In this document: piece after piece, positions 39,478 to 48,303 of the stretch | Layout: each line of letters starts with the position of its first letter | How positions within the stretch are numbered: the first letter of the stretch is position 1 | Assembly: GCF_002943525.1 (NCBI RefSeq) | Contig: NZ_CP025394.1 | Span: 2,666,001 to 2,730,000, forward strand | DNA: 64,000 nt | Reading direction: 5' to 3' | Source: Kitasatospora sp. MMS16-BH015 | Lineage (GTDB): Bacteria; Actinomycetota; Actinomycetes; Streptomycetales; Streptomycetaceae | Made by a program: the position numbers and the translations under genes | Notes under the pieces: generated by a model | What the model was told of the DNA's origin: nothing | The model's input: the letters and a program-made list of their open reading frames with translations, nothing else | Database searches by the model: none

Positions 39478-40509
39478 CTACGATTCGGCCAGGATCTGGC
39501 CGACGTACCGTGCCACCGCACGCACCGCCCCCATTGTGCCCGGGTAGTCCATCCGGGTCGGGCCGATCACGCCCAGCTTCGCCACGCTCTCGTCGCCCGA
39601 ACCGTAACCGACGGACACGACCGAGGTGGAATTCAGGCCCTCGTAGTCGTTCTCCCGGCCGATCCGGACCGTCACCCCGGCGTCGGGCGTCTCACCCAGC
39701 AGGCGCAGCAGCACCACCTGCTCCTCCAGGGCCTCCAGGACGGGCTGGATGGTGAGCGGGAAGTCGTGGCCGAACCGGGTCAGGTTGGCCGTGCCGGCCA
39801 GCATGATCCGCTCCTCGTTCTGCTCGGCGAGCGTCTCGAAGAGGGTGGCCAGCACGGTGGTGACGGTGGCCCGGTCGGGCGGCTCGAAGGCGGCCGGCAG
39901 GTCGTCGAGCAGGGCCGGCACGTCGGGCAGCCGCTGGCCGCCGGCCCGGCTGTTGAGCCGGGCCCGCAGGTCGGCCAGCACCGTCTCGCCGACCGGGCCC
40001 GGGCAGTCGACCATCCGTTGCTCGACCCGGCCGGTGTTGGTGATCAGCACCAGCATGACCTTGCTCGGGGCCAGCGCCACCAGCTCGACGTGCCGCACGG
40101 TGGAGCGGGAGAGCGAGGGGTACTGGACCACGGCGACCTGCCGGGTGAGCTGCGCGAGCAGCCGCACGGTGCGGGCCACGGTGTCGTCCAGGTCGACCGA
40201 GCCGTCCAGGAAGTGCCGGATGGCCCGGCGCTCCGGGGCGCTCATCGGCTTGACCTCGGCCAGCCGGTCGACGAACAGGCGGTACCCCTTGTCGGTGGGG
40301 ATCCGCCCGGCGCTGGTGTGCGGCTGGTGGATGTACCCCTCCTCCTCCAGCGCCGCCATGTCGTTGCGCACGGTGGCCGGGGAGACGCCGAGGCTGTGCC
40401 GCTCGACCAGCGCCTTGGAGCCGACGGGCTCCTCGGTGCCGACGTAGTCCTGCACGATGGCGCGCAGCACCGAGAGCTTGCGGTCGTCCAACGGCCGCTC
40501 GCTGAACAT
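39478..40509 (-). CDS. hrcA: Heat-inducible transcription repressor HrcA
   Basis: 343-aa repressor binding CIRCE and de-repressed on heat when GroEL can no longer help it fold. An N-terminal winged helix ([40 protein letters not shown]) is followed by [20 protein letters not shown] (the conserved [14 protein letters not shown] stretch) and the C-terminal GAF-like domain. ATG 40509 starts [11 protein letters not shown]; three further residues are possible upstream. First gene of hrcA-dnaJ, with a perfect CIRCE 60-90 bp upstream. Confidence 0.96.
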   Translation of the reverse strand: MFSERPLDDRKLSVLRAIVQDYVGTEEPVGSKALVERHSLGVSPATVRNDMAALEEEGYIHQPHTSAGRIPTDKGYRLFVDRLAEVKPMSAPERRAIRHFLDGSVDLDDTVARTVRLLAQLTRQVAVVQYPSLSRSTVRHVELVALAPSKVMLVLITNTGRVEQRMVDCPGPVGETVLADLRARLNSRAGGQRLPDVPALLDDLPAAFEPPDRATVTTVLATLFETLAEQNEERIMLAGTANLTRFGHDFPLTIQPVLEALEEQVVLLRLLGETPDAGVTVRIGRENDYEGLNSTSVVSVGYGSGDESVAKLGVIGPTRMDYPGTMGAVRAVARYVGQILAES

Positions 40510-40572
40510 GGCACGCACCTCCGTCTTCGTCCGTTGAGCTGACAGCGCTTCCTACTGCTTGCAGCGTCTCCT

Positions 40573-40599
40573 CTGGCACTCCGGAAGGCAGAGTGCCAG
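40573..40599. promoter_or_regulatory. CIRCE operator of hrcA-dnaJ
   Basis: CTGGCACTC (40573-40581) and its exact complement GAGTGCCAG (40591-40599) around a 9-nt spacer, the classical CIRCE layout. A TACGGT -10-like box precedes it by about 4 bp in the direction of hrcA, so HrcA would cover the start site. Confidence 0.95.
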
Positions 40600-40819
40600 C
40601 ACCGTACCAGCCAGTGTAAGGCCCGCCCACCACCGCAGGAACGGCCCGCCCGCGTGATCCTCGTCCGATTCGCGCTCGTTCCGCGCGGCATTCCTCCCGC
40701 TTTCGCCCGGCCCGGGCGCACCCCGGGATCCGTCCGGCGCGGGGCGGTGCCCGCGCGGTCGCGGGGTGGCAGCATCGAAGACGGACAGTGATATCGGCAG
40801 TTCTCACGAAGGAGCAGCG

Positions 40820-41743
40820 ATGTCGGCGTCACCTCAGCACTCCCGTTTCGCCCCCGACCGCGGACTCACCGGTCGGATGGTCCTCACCATGTTCGTGATC
40901 GGGCTGCTCTATGTCGGCTTCACCGGGGTGCTGATCGTCCTGCTGCGCGGGGCGTGGCCGCTGGTGGTGCTGATCTCCGGCGGGCTCTTCGTCGCCCAGT
41001 TCTGGTTCAGTGACAAGATCACCGAACGGGCGATGGGCGCCCACGAGGTCACCCCCGAGCAGTACCCGCAGCTGCACGGCACCATTGACCGGCTCTGCGC
41101 CCTCGCCGACATGCCCAAGCCCCGGGTCGCGGTGGCCGACACCGACATGCCGAACGCCTTCGCCACCGGCCGCAACCCGCAGAACGCGGTGGTCTGCGTC
41201 ACCACCGGCCTGCTCCGCCGACTGGAGCCGGAGGAGCTGGAGGGCGTGCTCGCCCACGAGCTCTCGCACGTCGCGCACCGGGACGTGGCGGTGATGACGG
41301 TGGCCGGCTTCCTCGGCGTGCTCGCCGGGATGATGACCCGGATCGCGCTCTACGGCGGCTTCTACGGGGGCAACAACCGCAACAACAACGACCAGAACGC
41401 GGCCATCGCGATGCTGATCATCCCGCTGGTCAGCATGGTGGTCTACGCGATTAGCTTCCTGCTCACCCGGCTGCTCTCCCGCTACCGCGAGCTGGCCGCC
41501 GACCGCGCCGCCGCCCAGCTCACCGGACGGCCCAGCGCGCTCGCCTCGGCGCTGACCAAGGTGACCGGCCAGATCGCCGCCATCCCGAGCAAGGACCTGC
41601 GCGCCTCACAGGCGTACAACGCCTTCTACTTCGCCCCCGCGCTGAGCGCCCGGGAGGCCGCCACCCAGCTGATGTCCACCCACCCCTCGCTGGAGAAGCG
41701 GCTGGCGCAGCTGGGCAAGATCTCCGCCGAACTCGGTCAGTGA
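40820..41743 (+). CDS. htpX: HtpX-type membrane metalloprotease
   Basis: M48 zinc endopeptidase for quality control of membrane proteins, 307 aa. Helices at about 20-40 and 43-60 (MVLTMFVIGLLYVGFTGVLI; LVVLISGGLFVAQFWF). The catalytic motif AHELSHVAHRD holds the zinc His and Glu, two more helices follow, then RYRELAADRAAA with the third ligand. ATG 40820 follows AAGGAG; a longer frame upstream lacks one. It is followed after 10 bp by pspAB, as in many actinobacteria, suggesting joint envelope-stress function. Confidence 0.95.
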   Translation: MSASPQHSRFAPDRGLTGRMVLTMFVIGLLYVGFTGVLIVLLRGAWPLVVLISGGLFVAQFWFSDKITERAMGAHEVTPEQYPQLHGTIDRLCALADMPKPRVAVADTDMPNAFATGRNPQNAVVCVTTGLLRRLEPEELEGVLAHELSHVAHRDVAVMTVAGFLGVLAGMMTRIALYGGFYGGNNRNNNDQNAAIAMLIIPLVSMVVYAISFLLTRLLSRYRELAADRAAAQLTGRPSALASALTKVTGQIAAIPSKDLRASQAYNAFYFAPALSAREAATQLMSTHPSLEKRLAQLGKISAELGQ

Positions 41744-41753
41744 GGATCACTTC

Positions 41754-42338
41754 ATGGGTTTCCTGGACGCACTCTTCGGCCGCACCAAGCCGGTCAAGCC
41801 CGATCTCGACCAGCTCTTCGGCATCCCCTCGGCCGCCCTGACGCTCGAGGCCGGGGCCGGCTTCAAGCCCACCGGCCTCGGCTCGGTCTGCTTCGCCGCC
41901 GTCGAGGGCGGCGCCTTCGTCGAGGTCCAGCGCCAGGTCAGGGCCCTGCTCGACGCCGACACCGCCACCGGCGGCGTCCCGGTCGAGGCCAGCCAGGACG
42001 GCTACGGCTACTCCTGGCTGCTCGCCCGCCACACCCCCGAGGAGCTCCCCGACCTGGTCAACGACCTGCACGCCGTCAACAGCGAGCTCGAGGCCAACGG
42101 CTTTGGCCCCCAGCTGCTCTGCTCGATCGTGGGCTTCCGCAACGACTCCGGCCAGTCGCTCGGCCTGGTCTACCTCTACAAGCGCGGCAGCTTCTATCCC
42201 TTCGCCCCGATGCCGGGCGGCGGCGAGAAGCGCAACAGCCCCCTGGAGCTCCAGATCAAGGCCCTCCTCCCCAACGACCTCCGCCTCGAACCGGACCTCA
42301 CCCGCTGGTTCCCGGTCTGGGGCGCACCGGGGCTCTGA
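41754..42338 (+). CDS. pspAB: PspA-associated protein PspAB
   Basis: 194-aa soluble protein starting MGFLDALFGRTKPVKPDLDQ, with no membrane segment and no enzyme motif, matching the PspAB family found beside htpX and pspA-type genes in actinobacteria. The short, near-N-terminal amphipathic start (FLDALFG) may attach it to the membrane surface. The start has GAGGATC upstream, 10 bp after htpX. It probably acts with HtpX in envelope maintenance; that is inference from context. Confidence 0.85.
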   Translation: MGFLDALFGRTKPVKPDLDQLFGIPSAALTLEAGAGFKPTGLGSVCFAAVEGGAFVEVQRQVRALLDADTATGGVPVEASQDGYGYSWLLARHTPEELPDLVNDLHAVNSELEANGFGPQLLCSIVGFRNDSGQSLGLVYLYKRGSFYPFAPMPGGGEKRNSPLELQIKALLPNDLRLEPDLTRWFPVWGAPGL

Positions 42339-42351
42339 CTCATGACCCAGG

Positions 42352-43359
42352 TTGACCCTGACACGGTGTGAGGCGGTTGGCTGCTCCCACCGCCCGGTGA
42401 CCACCGGCGCGGCTCCGACCGCCTCGAAGGGTCTCCCCGTGCTCGGCTACACCGGCTCCGGTCCGTACTGCTTCACCAACTCGCTGGCCATGGTGCTGGG
42501 GGCGGAGGCACCCTCCACCGCCGTGATCGAGACGCTGACCGGCTCGCCGTTCGGCGCCCAGCTGATCGCCGGCGAGCTGCCGCTGTTCGACCCGTACGGC
42601 TGGCACCCGGAGATCGGGCTGGACTCGGCGATCGAGCTGCTCGGCTGGGTCTGCGAGCGCAGCGCGGGCGGCGGCCCGGCCGGGGCGCTGGAGCGGCTGC
42701 GGGCCGCCTGCGCGAGCGGGCCCGCGCTGGTCGGGCCGGTGGACATGGGTCTGCTGCTCTACCAGCCGGGCACGCCGAACGCCGAGGGCGGGGACCACTA
42801 CGTGGTGGTGCTCGCGGCCGACGAGCGGGAGGTGGAGCTGCACGATCCGCACGGCCACCCCTACGCGACGATGCCCACCCCGGCCTTCCTGGCCGCCTGG
42901 GAGGGGAAGTCGGTCGGCTACCTCGACGCGCCGTACGTGCTGCGCACCGGCTTCACCCGGGTGCGCGAGGTCACCGTCGCCGAGGCGCTCCGGCGGTCGC
43001 TGCCGGCCGCCGAGCGGTGGCTTGCGGGCCGCAGCGAGCTCCCGATGCCGCCCGGCTCGCTGGGTGGGGCGGCTGCCGTGGCGGCGCTGGCCGACCGGGT
43101 CGAGCGGGGGCTGCCGGCCGGCATCCGCACGCTGCTCACCGCCTTCGCCGTCCGGGTCGGCGCCCGGCGGCGCAGCGACGCGGCGGGCTGCCTGGCCGAG
43201 CTGGGGCTGGCGGAGGCGGCCGCCGTGCTGGGGCGGCAGGCCCGGCTGCTCGGCGGCCTCCAGTACCCGCTGGTGCAGGGCGAGGACGCGGTGGCGGCGG
43301 CCCGGCTGCGGGAGCTCGCCCCCAGCTTCGAGGAGTTGCGCGGCGCGTTGGGTCTCTGA
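42352..43359 (+). CDS. BtrH-like cysteine acyltransferase/peptidase-fold protein
   Basis: 335 aa. The N-terminal 180 residues resemble the BtrH N-terminal domain, a papain-like fold: SGPYCFTNSLAMVLG with the candidate nucleophile Cys40, GGDHYVVVLAAD with His149, and ELHDPHG with Asp165. In butirosin biosynthesis BtrH transfers an acyl group; relatives of unknown role occur outside gene clusters. The C-terminal half is helical, with no known domain. Start uncertain: TTG 42352 lacks a clear ribosome binding site and GTG 42397 would still keep the Cys. It follows pspAB by 13 bp. No biosynthetic genes are nearby. Confidence 0.7.
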   Translation: MTLTRCEAVGCSHRPVTTGAAPTASKGLPVLGYTGSGPYCFTNSLAMVLGAEAPSTAVIETLTGSPFGAQLIAGELPLFDPYGWHPEIGLDSAIELLGWVCERSAGGGPAGALERLRAACASGPALVGPVDMGLLLYQPGTPNAEGGDHYVVVLAADEREVELHDPHGHPYATMPTPAFLAAWEGKSVGYLDAPYVLRTGFTRVREVTVAEALRRSLPAAERWLAGRSELPMPPGSLGGAAAVAALADRVERGLPAGIRTLLTAFAVRVGARRRSDAAGCLAELGLAEAAAVLGRQARLLGGLQYPLVQGEDAVAAARLRELAPSFEELRGALGL

Positions 43360-43390
43360 CGGGCCGTCGGTCGGCTCGTATGATCGCCGG
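43356..43390 (+). promoter_or_regulatory. Promoter giving a leaderless DUF3097 mRNA
   Basis: CTGACG (43356-43361), 17-nt spacer, TATGAT (43379-43384), and the GTG start 6 nt later at 43391. The expected start site coincides with the start codon. Confidence 0.75.
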
Positions 43391-44212
43391 GTGCGCAGCT
43401 ACGGACCGGACCTGACCCCGCCCTGGAAGAACCAGGCCCCTGCCCCCGAGGTGGCCGCCGAGCGGGACCTGGTGGTGGAGGAGGCCGCGAGCGGGTTCTG
43501 CGGGGCGGTGGTGCGGTGCGAGAAGACGGCCGAGGGCTTCACCGTGACGCTGGAGGACCGCTTCGGCAAGCTCCGGGTCTTCCCGATGACCCCGCGCGGC
43601 TTCCTGCTCGAGGGCAAGGTGGTCACCCTGGTCCGGCCGGTGACGGCCGCCGCCCCGGTGAAGCGGGTGACGGCCTCCGGCTCGGTCGCCGTGCCCGGAG
43701 CCCGGGCCCGGGTGGCCCGGGAGTCGCGGATCTACGTGGAGGGCCGGCACGACGCCGAGCTGGTCGAGCGGGTCTGGGGCGACGACCTGCGGATCGAGGG
43801 CGTGGTGGTCGAGTACCTGGAGGGCATCGACGACCTGCCGGCGATCGTCTCCGCCTTCTCCCCCGGCCCGGGCCGCCGCCTCGGCGTGCTGGTCGACCAC
43901 CTGCTGCCCGGCACCAAGGAGCACCGCATCGCCGCCCAGGTCACCGGCTCCGCCGTCCTGGTGGTGGGCCACCCCTACATCGACATCTGGCAGGCCGTGA
44001 AGCCCGCCAGCGTCGGCATCCCCGGCTGGCCCGACGTGCCCTACGAGGAGTCCTGGAAGGAGGGCATCTGCCGCCGCCTCGGCTGGCCGGTGGACACCCC
44101 CGCCGCCTGGAAGCGCATCCTCGCCTCCGTGAACACCTACAAGGACCTGGAGCCCGCCCTGCTCGGCCGGGTGGAGCAGCTGATCGACTTCGTGACCGCT
44201 CAGGACGAGTAG
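43391..44212 (+). CDS. DUF3097 protein
   Basis: 273 aa, an actinobacterial conserved protein of unknown function. It begins VRSYGPDLTPPWKN and DLVVEEAASGFCGAVVRCEK, has RESRIYVEGRHDAELVERVWGDDLR, VEYLEGIDDLPAI, LGVLVDHLLPGTKEHRIAAQ and a C-terminal GIPGWPDVPYEESWKEGICR. RIYVEGRHDAELV with the following acidic residues resembles a TOPRIM-type nucleotide-binding or nuclease fold, which is suggestive only. GTG 43391 lies 6 nt after a TATGAT -10, so the mRNA is likely leaderless. Its last 13 bp overlap the convergent Uma2 gene. Confidence 0.88.
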   Translation: MRSYGPDLTPPWKNQAPAPEVAAERDLVVEEAASGFCGAVVRCEKTAEGFTVTLEDRFGKLRVFPMTPRGFLLEGKVVTLVRPVTAAAPVKRVTASGSVAVPGARARVARESRIYVEGRHDAELVERVWGDDLRIEGVVVEYLEGIDDLPAIVSAFSPGPGRRLGVLVDHLLPGTKEHRIAAQVTGSAVLVVGHPYIDIWQAVKPASVGIPGWPDVPYEESWKEGICRRLGWPVDTPAAWKRILASVNTYKDLEPALLGRVEQLIDFVTAQDE

Positions 44213-44760
44213 GTCTGGAACTCCGTGGTGTCGAGGGTGATGCCCAGCACCTCGACCGGGATGTCCGCACCGAACCGACTGGTCCGCTCGGAGCAGTAGT
44301 CGGGCAGCCCGGACACGGTCTCCTCGCTCGGCTCGGTGAGCAGCACACAGACGCCCTGGAGCGGGTCCACGATCAGGTAGACCGGGATCGCACCCTCGGC
44401 GTACATCAGCCGCTTGGTCCGGTGGTCACGGTCGACACTGGTCTTGGAGACGACCTCCACGACCATGGTCACAGCCGCTGCCGGGATCAGCCGCCCCGGG
44501 CCCTCGACCGCACCGCGCTCGTAGACCACCAGATCCGGCTGCGGCTCGCTGGCCTGCCCGGGAATGGCGATGTCCTGCGTCTGGGCCCGGTGCCAGCCCG
44601 CGCGGGGGATCTGATCGAGGATGGACTCCACGATCCAGTTGTGAACCCGATCGGGCCCGGCCAGCATCACGATTTCCCCCTTGATGAGCTCGGCCTTGAA
44701 CCCTTCGGGGACTTCCAGGTTCTCGTAGATCGCTGTCACGCGGTCATCGACGGCAGTCAT
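44200..44760 (-). CDS. Uma2-family (DUF820) nuclease-fold protein
   Basis: 186 aa, restriction-endonuclease-like fold. It has GFKAELIKGEIVML, QPDLVVYERG and MVVEVVSKTSVDRDHRTKR, i.e. the Glu/Asp...Glu-X-Lys pattern of PD-(D/E)XK proteins. Many such genes are carried by actinobacteria and cyanobacteria, mostly without known role. ATG 44760 follows GAGGGAG at about 6 nt. The 3' end overlaps that of DUF3097 on the other strand, a small antisense overlap. Confidence 0.85.
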   Translation of the reverse strand: MTAVDDRVTAIYENLEVPEGFKAELIKGEIVMLAGPDRVHNWIVESILDQIPRAGWHRAQTQDIAIPGQASEPQPDLVVYERGAVEGPGRLIPAAAVTMVVEVVSKTSVDRDHRTKRLMYAEGAIPVYLIVDPLQGVCVLLTEPSEETVSGLPDYCSERTSRFGADIPVEVLGITLDTTEFQTYSS

Positions 44761-44800
44761 CACACGCTCCCTCAGACGGCTGCATACACCGTAACGACTA

Positions 44801-46030
44801 TCAGTCCACGAGGTCACGCACGACGCCGTCCGCCAGCAGCCGCCCCTGGAGGGTAAGCACGGCCCGGCCGGCCGCGAAGGCCGTCTCGTCCAGCAGGCCG
44901 ACCTTGACCGCGCGGCCAGCGGCGGCCAGGCCCTCGGGCGCCAGCAGGCCGAGCGGGATGCCCTCGCGCAGGCGCAGTTCGAGCAGGATGCGCTCGACCC
45001 GGCGGTCCTCCTCGGGCAGCACCTCGCGGCCGAGCGCCGGCGTGCGGCCCTCGGCCAGGGCCTGGGCGTAGGCGGCGGGGTGCTTGGCGTTCCACCAGCG
45101 GACGCCGCCGACGTGGCTGTGGGCGCCGGGGCCTGCGCCCCACCAGTCGGCGCCGGTCCAGTAGAGCTCGTTGTGGCGGCAGCGGCCGGCCTCGGTGGTG
45201 GCCCAGTTGGAGACCTCGTACCAGTGGAAGCCGGCCTCGCTCAGGGCCTCCTCGGCGATCAGGTACCGGTCGGCGTGCACGTCGTCGTCGATCATCGGCA
45301 GCTCGCCCCGCTTGACCCGGGCGGCCAGCTTGGTGCCCTCCTCGACGATCAGCGAGTAGGCGGAGACGTGGTCGGGACCGGCGCCGATCGCGGCGTCCAG
45401 CGAGGCCCGCCAGTCCTCGTCGGTCTCGCCGGGGGTGCCGTAGATCAGGTCGAGGTTGACGTGCTCGAAGCCGGCCGCGCGGGCCTCGGCCACGCAGGCC
45501 TCGGGGCGGCCGGGGGTGTGGTGGCGGTCGAGCAGCTGGAGCACGTGCGCCTTGGCGCTCTGCATGCCGAAGGAGATCCGGTTGAAGCCGCCCGCGCGCA
45601 GCTCGGCCAGGTAGGCCGGGCTCACCGTCTCGGGGTTGGCCTCGGTGGTGACCTCGGCACCGGGGGCCAGCCCGAACTCGTCGCGGATCGCGGCCAGTGC
45701 CCGGACCAGGTCGGCGGCGGGCAGCAGGGTCGGCGTGCCGCCGCCGAAGAAGACCGTCTGCACCGGCAGCTCGGCCTCGCCGAGCACCCGGCGGGCCAGC
45801 CGGATCTCGCTCACCAGATTGCCGGCGTAGGTCTCCTGGGAGGCGACGGCGCCGGAGGAGCGCAGCTCGGTGGCGGTGTAGGTGTTGAAGTCGCAGTAGC
45901 CGCAGCGGCTGGCGCAGTACGGCACGTGCAGGTAGAAGCCGAAGGGCCGCTCGCCCAGCCCGGTGAGGGCGTGGGCGGGCAGGGAACCGTCGTGCGGCAC
46001 GGCTTCGCCGTCGGGGAGTGCGGAGGGCAT
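44801..46030 (-). CDS. hemW: HemW, radical SAM heme chaperone/oxygen-independent coproporphyrinogen oxidase-like
   Basis: 409 aa. The N-terminal radical SAM motif CASRCGYCDFN (C-X3-C-X2-C) lies in FYLHVPYCASRCGYC, followed by FFGGGTPTLLPA, EVTTEANPETV and FNRISFGMQS typical of HemN-like proteins. The C-terminal winged-helix-like region has ELRLREGIPLG. The SAM-binding Cys pattern (CxxxCxxC without the extra N-terminal Cys of HemN) fits HemW, which inserts heme, rather than coproporphyrinogen dehydrogenase. It is 40 bp upstream of the Uma2 gene on the same strand. Confidence 0.93.
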   Translation of the reverse strand: MPSALPDGEAVPHDGSLPAHALTGLGERPFGFYLHVPYCASRCGYCDFNTYTATELRSSGAVASQETYAGNLVSEIRLARRVLGEAELPVQTVFFGGGTPTLLPAADLVRALAAIRDEFGLAPGAEVTTEANPETVSPAYLAELRAGGFNRISFGMQSAKAHVLQLLDRHHTPGRPEACVAEARAAGFEHVNLDLIYGTPGETDEDWRASLDAAIGAGPDHVSAYSLIVEEGTKLAARVKRGELPMIDDDVHADRYLIAEEALSEAGFHWYEVSNWATTEAGRCRHNELYWTGADWWGAGPGAHSHVGGVRWWNAKHPAAYAQALAEGRTPALGREVLPEEDRRVERILLELRLREGIPLGLLAPEGLAAAGRAVKVGLLDETAFAAGRAVLTLQGRLLADGVVRDLVD

Positions 46031-46099
46031 GCCCCCATTGTCCGGTACGGCGCGCCGTGCTCCTCCAAGCCGACGGCCGGACCGGACCTCGGGACGGGC

Positions 46100-47998
46100 T
46101 CAGGCCTCGTTGGTGCCCGCGTACATCCCGGCCACCGCCTCGGCGTAGTTCTTCTCGACCACCGGGCGCTTGATCTTGAGGCTCGGGGTCAGCTCGCCGT
46201 GCTCCACGTCCAGGTCGCGCGGGAGCAGGGTGAACTTCTTGATCGTCTGCCAGCGCTGGAGCTCGCCGTTGAGGCGCTTGACGAAGCCATCGATCAGCGC
46301 GACCACCTGCGGGTCGGCCACCACCTCGGCGTAGCTCTTGCCGGCCAGGCCGTGCTCGGTGGCCCAGGCCATGATCACCGGCTCGTCCAGGCCGATCAGC
46401 GCGGTGCAGAAGTTGCGGCCGTTGCCGATCACCAGGATGTTGCTGGCGAACGGGCAGATCGCCTTGAACTTGCCCTCGACCTCGCTGGGGGCGACGTACT
46501 TGCCGCCGGAGGTCTTGAACATGTCCTTCTTGCGGTCGGTGATCCGCAGGTAGCCGTCCTGGACCAGCTCGCCGATGTCGCCGGTGTGGAACCAGCCGTC
46601 GGCCTCCAGCACCTCGGCGGTCTGCTCCGGGAGGTCGTGGTAGCCGCGCATCACGCCGGGGCCGCGGAGCAGGATCTCGCCGTCCTCGGCGATCCGCACC
46701 TCGGTGCCGGGCAGCGGCTTGCCGACGGTGCCGACCCGGACGTCCTCGGCCCGGTTGACGGTGGAGCCGGCGCTGGTCTCGGTGAGGCCGTAGCCCTCCA
46801 GGATCGGCACGCCGGCGCCGAGGAAGAAGTACCCGATCTCGGGGGCCAGCGCGGCCGAGCCGGAGACCGAGCCGCGCAGCCGGCCGCCGAAGGCGGCGCG
46901 GATCTTGGCGTAGACCAGCTTGTCGGCCAGGGTGTGCTGGAGCCCGAGGGCGAACGGCACCTGCTCCCGGCCGGTGGCCACCCGGGTCTGCTGGGCGGTG
47001 CGGGCGTGCTCACGGGCGACCTTGGCGGCCCACATGAAGATCTTGTACTTGGCGCCGCCCTCGGCCCGGGCCTTGCCGGCGATGCCGTTGTAGACCTTCT
47101 CGAAGATGCGCGGGGCCGAGGCCATCAGGGTCGGGCGGATCAGCGGCAGGTTGTGGATGATCCGGTCGACCCGGCCGTCCACCGCCATCACGTGGCCGGT
47201 GGCGATCTGGCCGGAGATCAGCGTCTTGCCGAAGACGTGCGAGAGCGGCAGCCACATGAACTGCACGTCGTCCGAGCGCAGCAGCCCGCTCTCCTGCTGG
47301 GCCACCCCCTCGTACGCCCAGCAGTCGTGCACCAGGCGCACGCCCTTGGGGCGGCCGGTGGTGCCGGAGGTGTAGATCAGGGTGGCCAGCTGCTCGCGCT
47401 CCAGCGCCGCCACCGACTTCTCGATCGCGTCGGGGTGCTCGGCCAGGTACGCGGCGCCGGCCGCCTCCAGCTCGGCCAGCGAGAGCACGGTGAGGCCGGG
47501 GGCCTCGGGCAGCTCGGCCGGGGCGTCGAAGAGGATCACGGTGGCCAGCTCGGGCAGCTGCTCGCGCTGCTCGATCACCTTGGCCAGCTGGCCGACGGTG
47601 TCGACGAAGAGCGCGCGGCTGCCGGAGTTGGCCAGGATGAAGGCCGTCTCCTCGGCGTTGGTGCTCGGGTAGACCGTGGTGGTCGCGGCCCCGGCACACA
47701 TGTTGCCGAGGTCGGCGATGACCCACTCGACTCTGGTCGCCGAGGCCAGCGCGACGCGGTCCTCGGCACCGATGCCCAGCGACATCAGGCCGGCCGCCAC
47801 CGCCTTGACCCGCTCGGCGGTCTGCGCCCAGGTCAGCGAACGCCACTGCTCGGCGCCCGGGGTGCTGTCGGCCGCGTGTTCGTCGACCGGAGCGGGGTAC
47901 CGGTAGGCCTCACCCTGCGGAGTGGCCTCTACCCTGCTGAGGAACAGGTGCGCCACGGACACCGGGCGTCGCTCGATCATGGACTGCGCGGAACTCAA
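46100..47998 (-). CDS. AMP-forming acyl-CoA ligase (FadD-like)
   Basis: 632 aa, activates long-chain fatty acids to acyl-CoA via acyl-AMP. The AMP-binding motif LIYTSGTTGRPKGVRL lies at about 211, then YGLTETSAGSTVN, LRGPGVMRGYHDLPEQTAEV and WFHTGDIGELVQDGYLRITDRKKD with the conserved Asp/Arg, and SGGKYVAPSEVE near the C-terminal domain. The start is TTG at 47998, preceded by GGAGGTCCTCG, an excellent site. It is transcribed alone. The chain-length preference is not visible in the sequence. Confidence 0.93.
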   Translation of the reverse strand: MSSAQSMIERRPVSVAHLFLSRVEATPQGEAYRYPAPVDEHAADSTPGAEQWRSLTWAQTAERVKAVAAGLMSLGIGAEDRVALASATRVEWVIADLGNMCAGAATTTVYPSTNAEETAFILANSGSRALFVDTVGQLAKVIEQREQLPELATVILFDAPAELPEAPGLTVLSLAELEAAGAAYLAEHPDAIEKSVAALEREQLATLIYTSGTTGRPKGVRLVHDCWAYEGVAQQESGLLRSDDVQFMWLPLSHVFGKTLISGQIATGHVMAVDGRVDRIIHNLPLIRPTLMASAPRIFEKVYNGIAGKARAEGGAKYKIFMWAAKVAREHARTAQQTRVATGREQVPFALGLQHTLADKLVYAKIRAAFGGRLRGSVSGSAALAPEIGYFFLGAGVPILEGYGLTETSAGSTVNRAEDVRVGTVGKPLPGTEVRIAEDGEILLRGPGVMRGYHDLPEQTAEVLEADGWFHTGDIGELVQDGYLRITDRKKDMFKTSGGKYVAPSEVEGKFKAICPFASNILVIGNGRNFCTALIGLDEPVIMAWATEHGLAGKSYAEVVADPQVVALIDGFVKRLNGELQRWQTIKKFTLLPRDLDVEHGELTPSLKIKRPVVEKNYAEAVAGMYAGTNEA

Positions 47999-48303
47999 CG
48001 AGGACCTCCGGGGGGCGGGTGGCCGAGGGTGAGCGGCGGCGGAAGGAAGGGGGGCCGGCCGGCCATCCTGTCAGCCGCTGTAGTTAACCAGCGAGTAACA
48101 AGAGGGCAATCAGCAGCCTAGGGGGTACGGAGCCGTTCCGTAAGGGGGTAGCCACAGCTGACACCTGAGCGGACCGGCAGTGCAGAGGACAGGCAGAGGA
48201 CAGTACAAGGCCAGCGGGTCGGGCCCGGGTAAAGGCCCTCTGAAGCCCGCACACCGTATGAAAATGGGATGCGAATCACCGTGCCGACAACGAGAGTGTC
48301 TCA
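47999..48303. other. Divergent promoter region, acyl-CoA ligase and ABC exporter
   Basis: About 305 bp. Apart from the ribosome binding sites it is lower in GC near 48080-48120 (AACCAGCGAGTAACAAGAGG), where minus-strand promoter elements for the ligase gene may lie. The right half precedes the ABC exporter. I see no further gene or long hairpin. Confidence 0.45.

Noticed and set aside
42352..43359. Aminoglycoside (butirosin-like) biosynthetic cluster
   Set aside because: Only one BtrH-like domain, surrounded by housekeeping genes; no other biosynthetic genes.
45080..48121. Plus-strand open frame of about 1000 codons opposite hemW and the acyl-CoA ligase
   Set aside because: Both minus-strand proteins have full catalytic motifs; the plus frame has none and no ribosome binding site.
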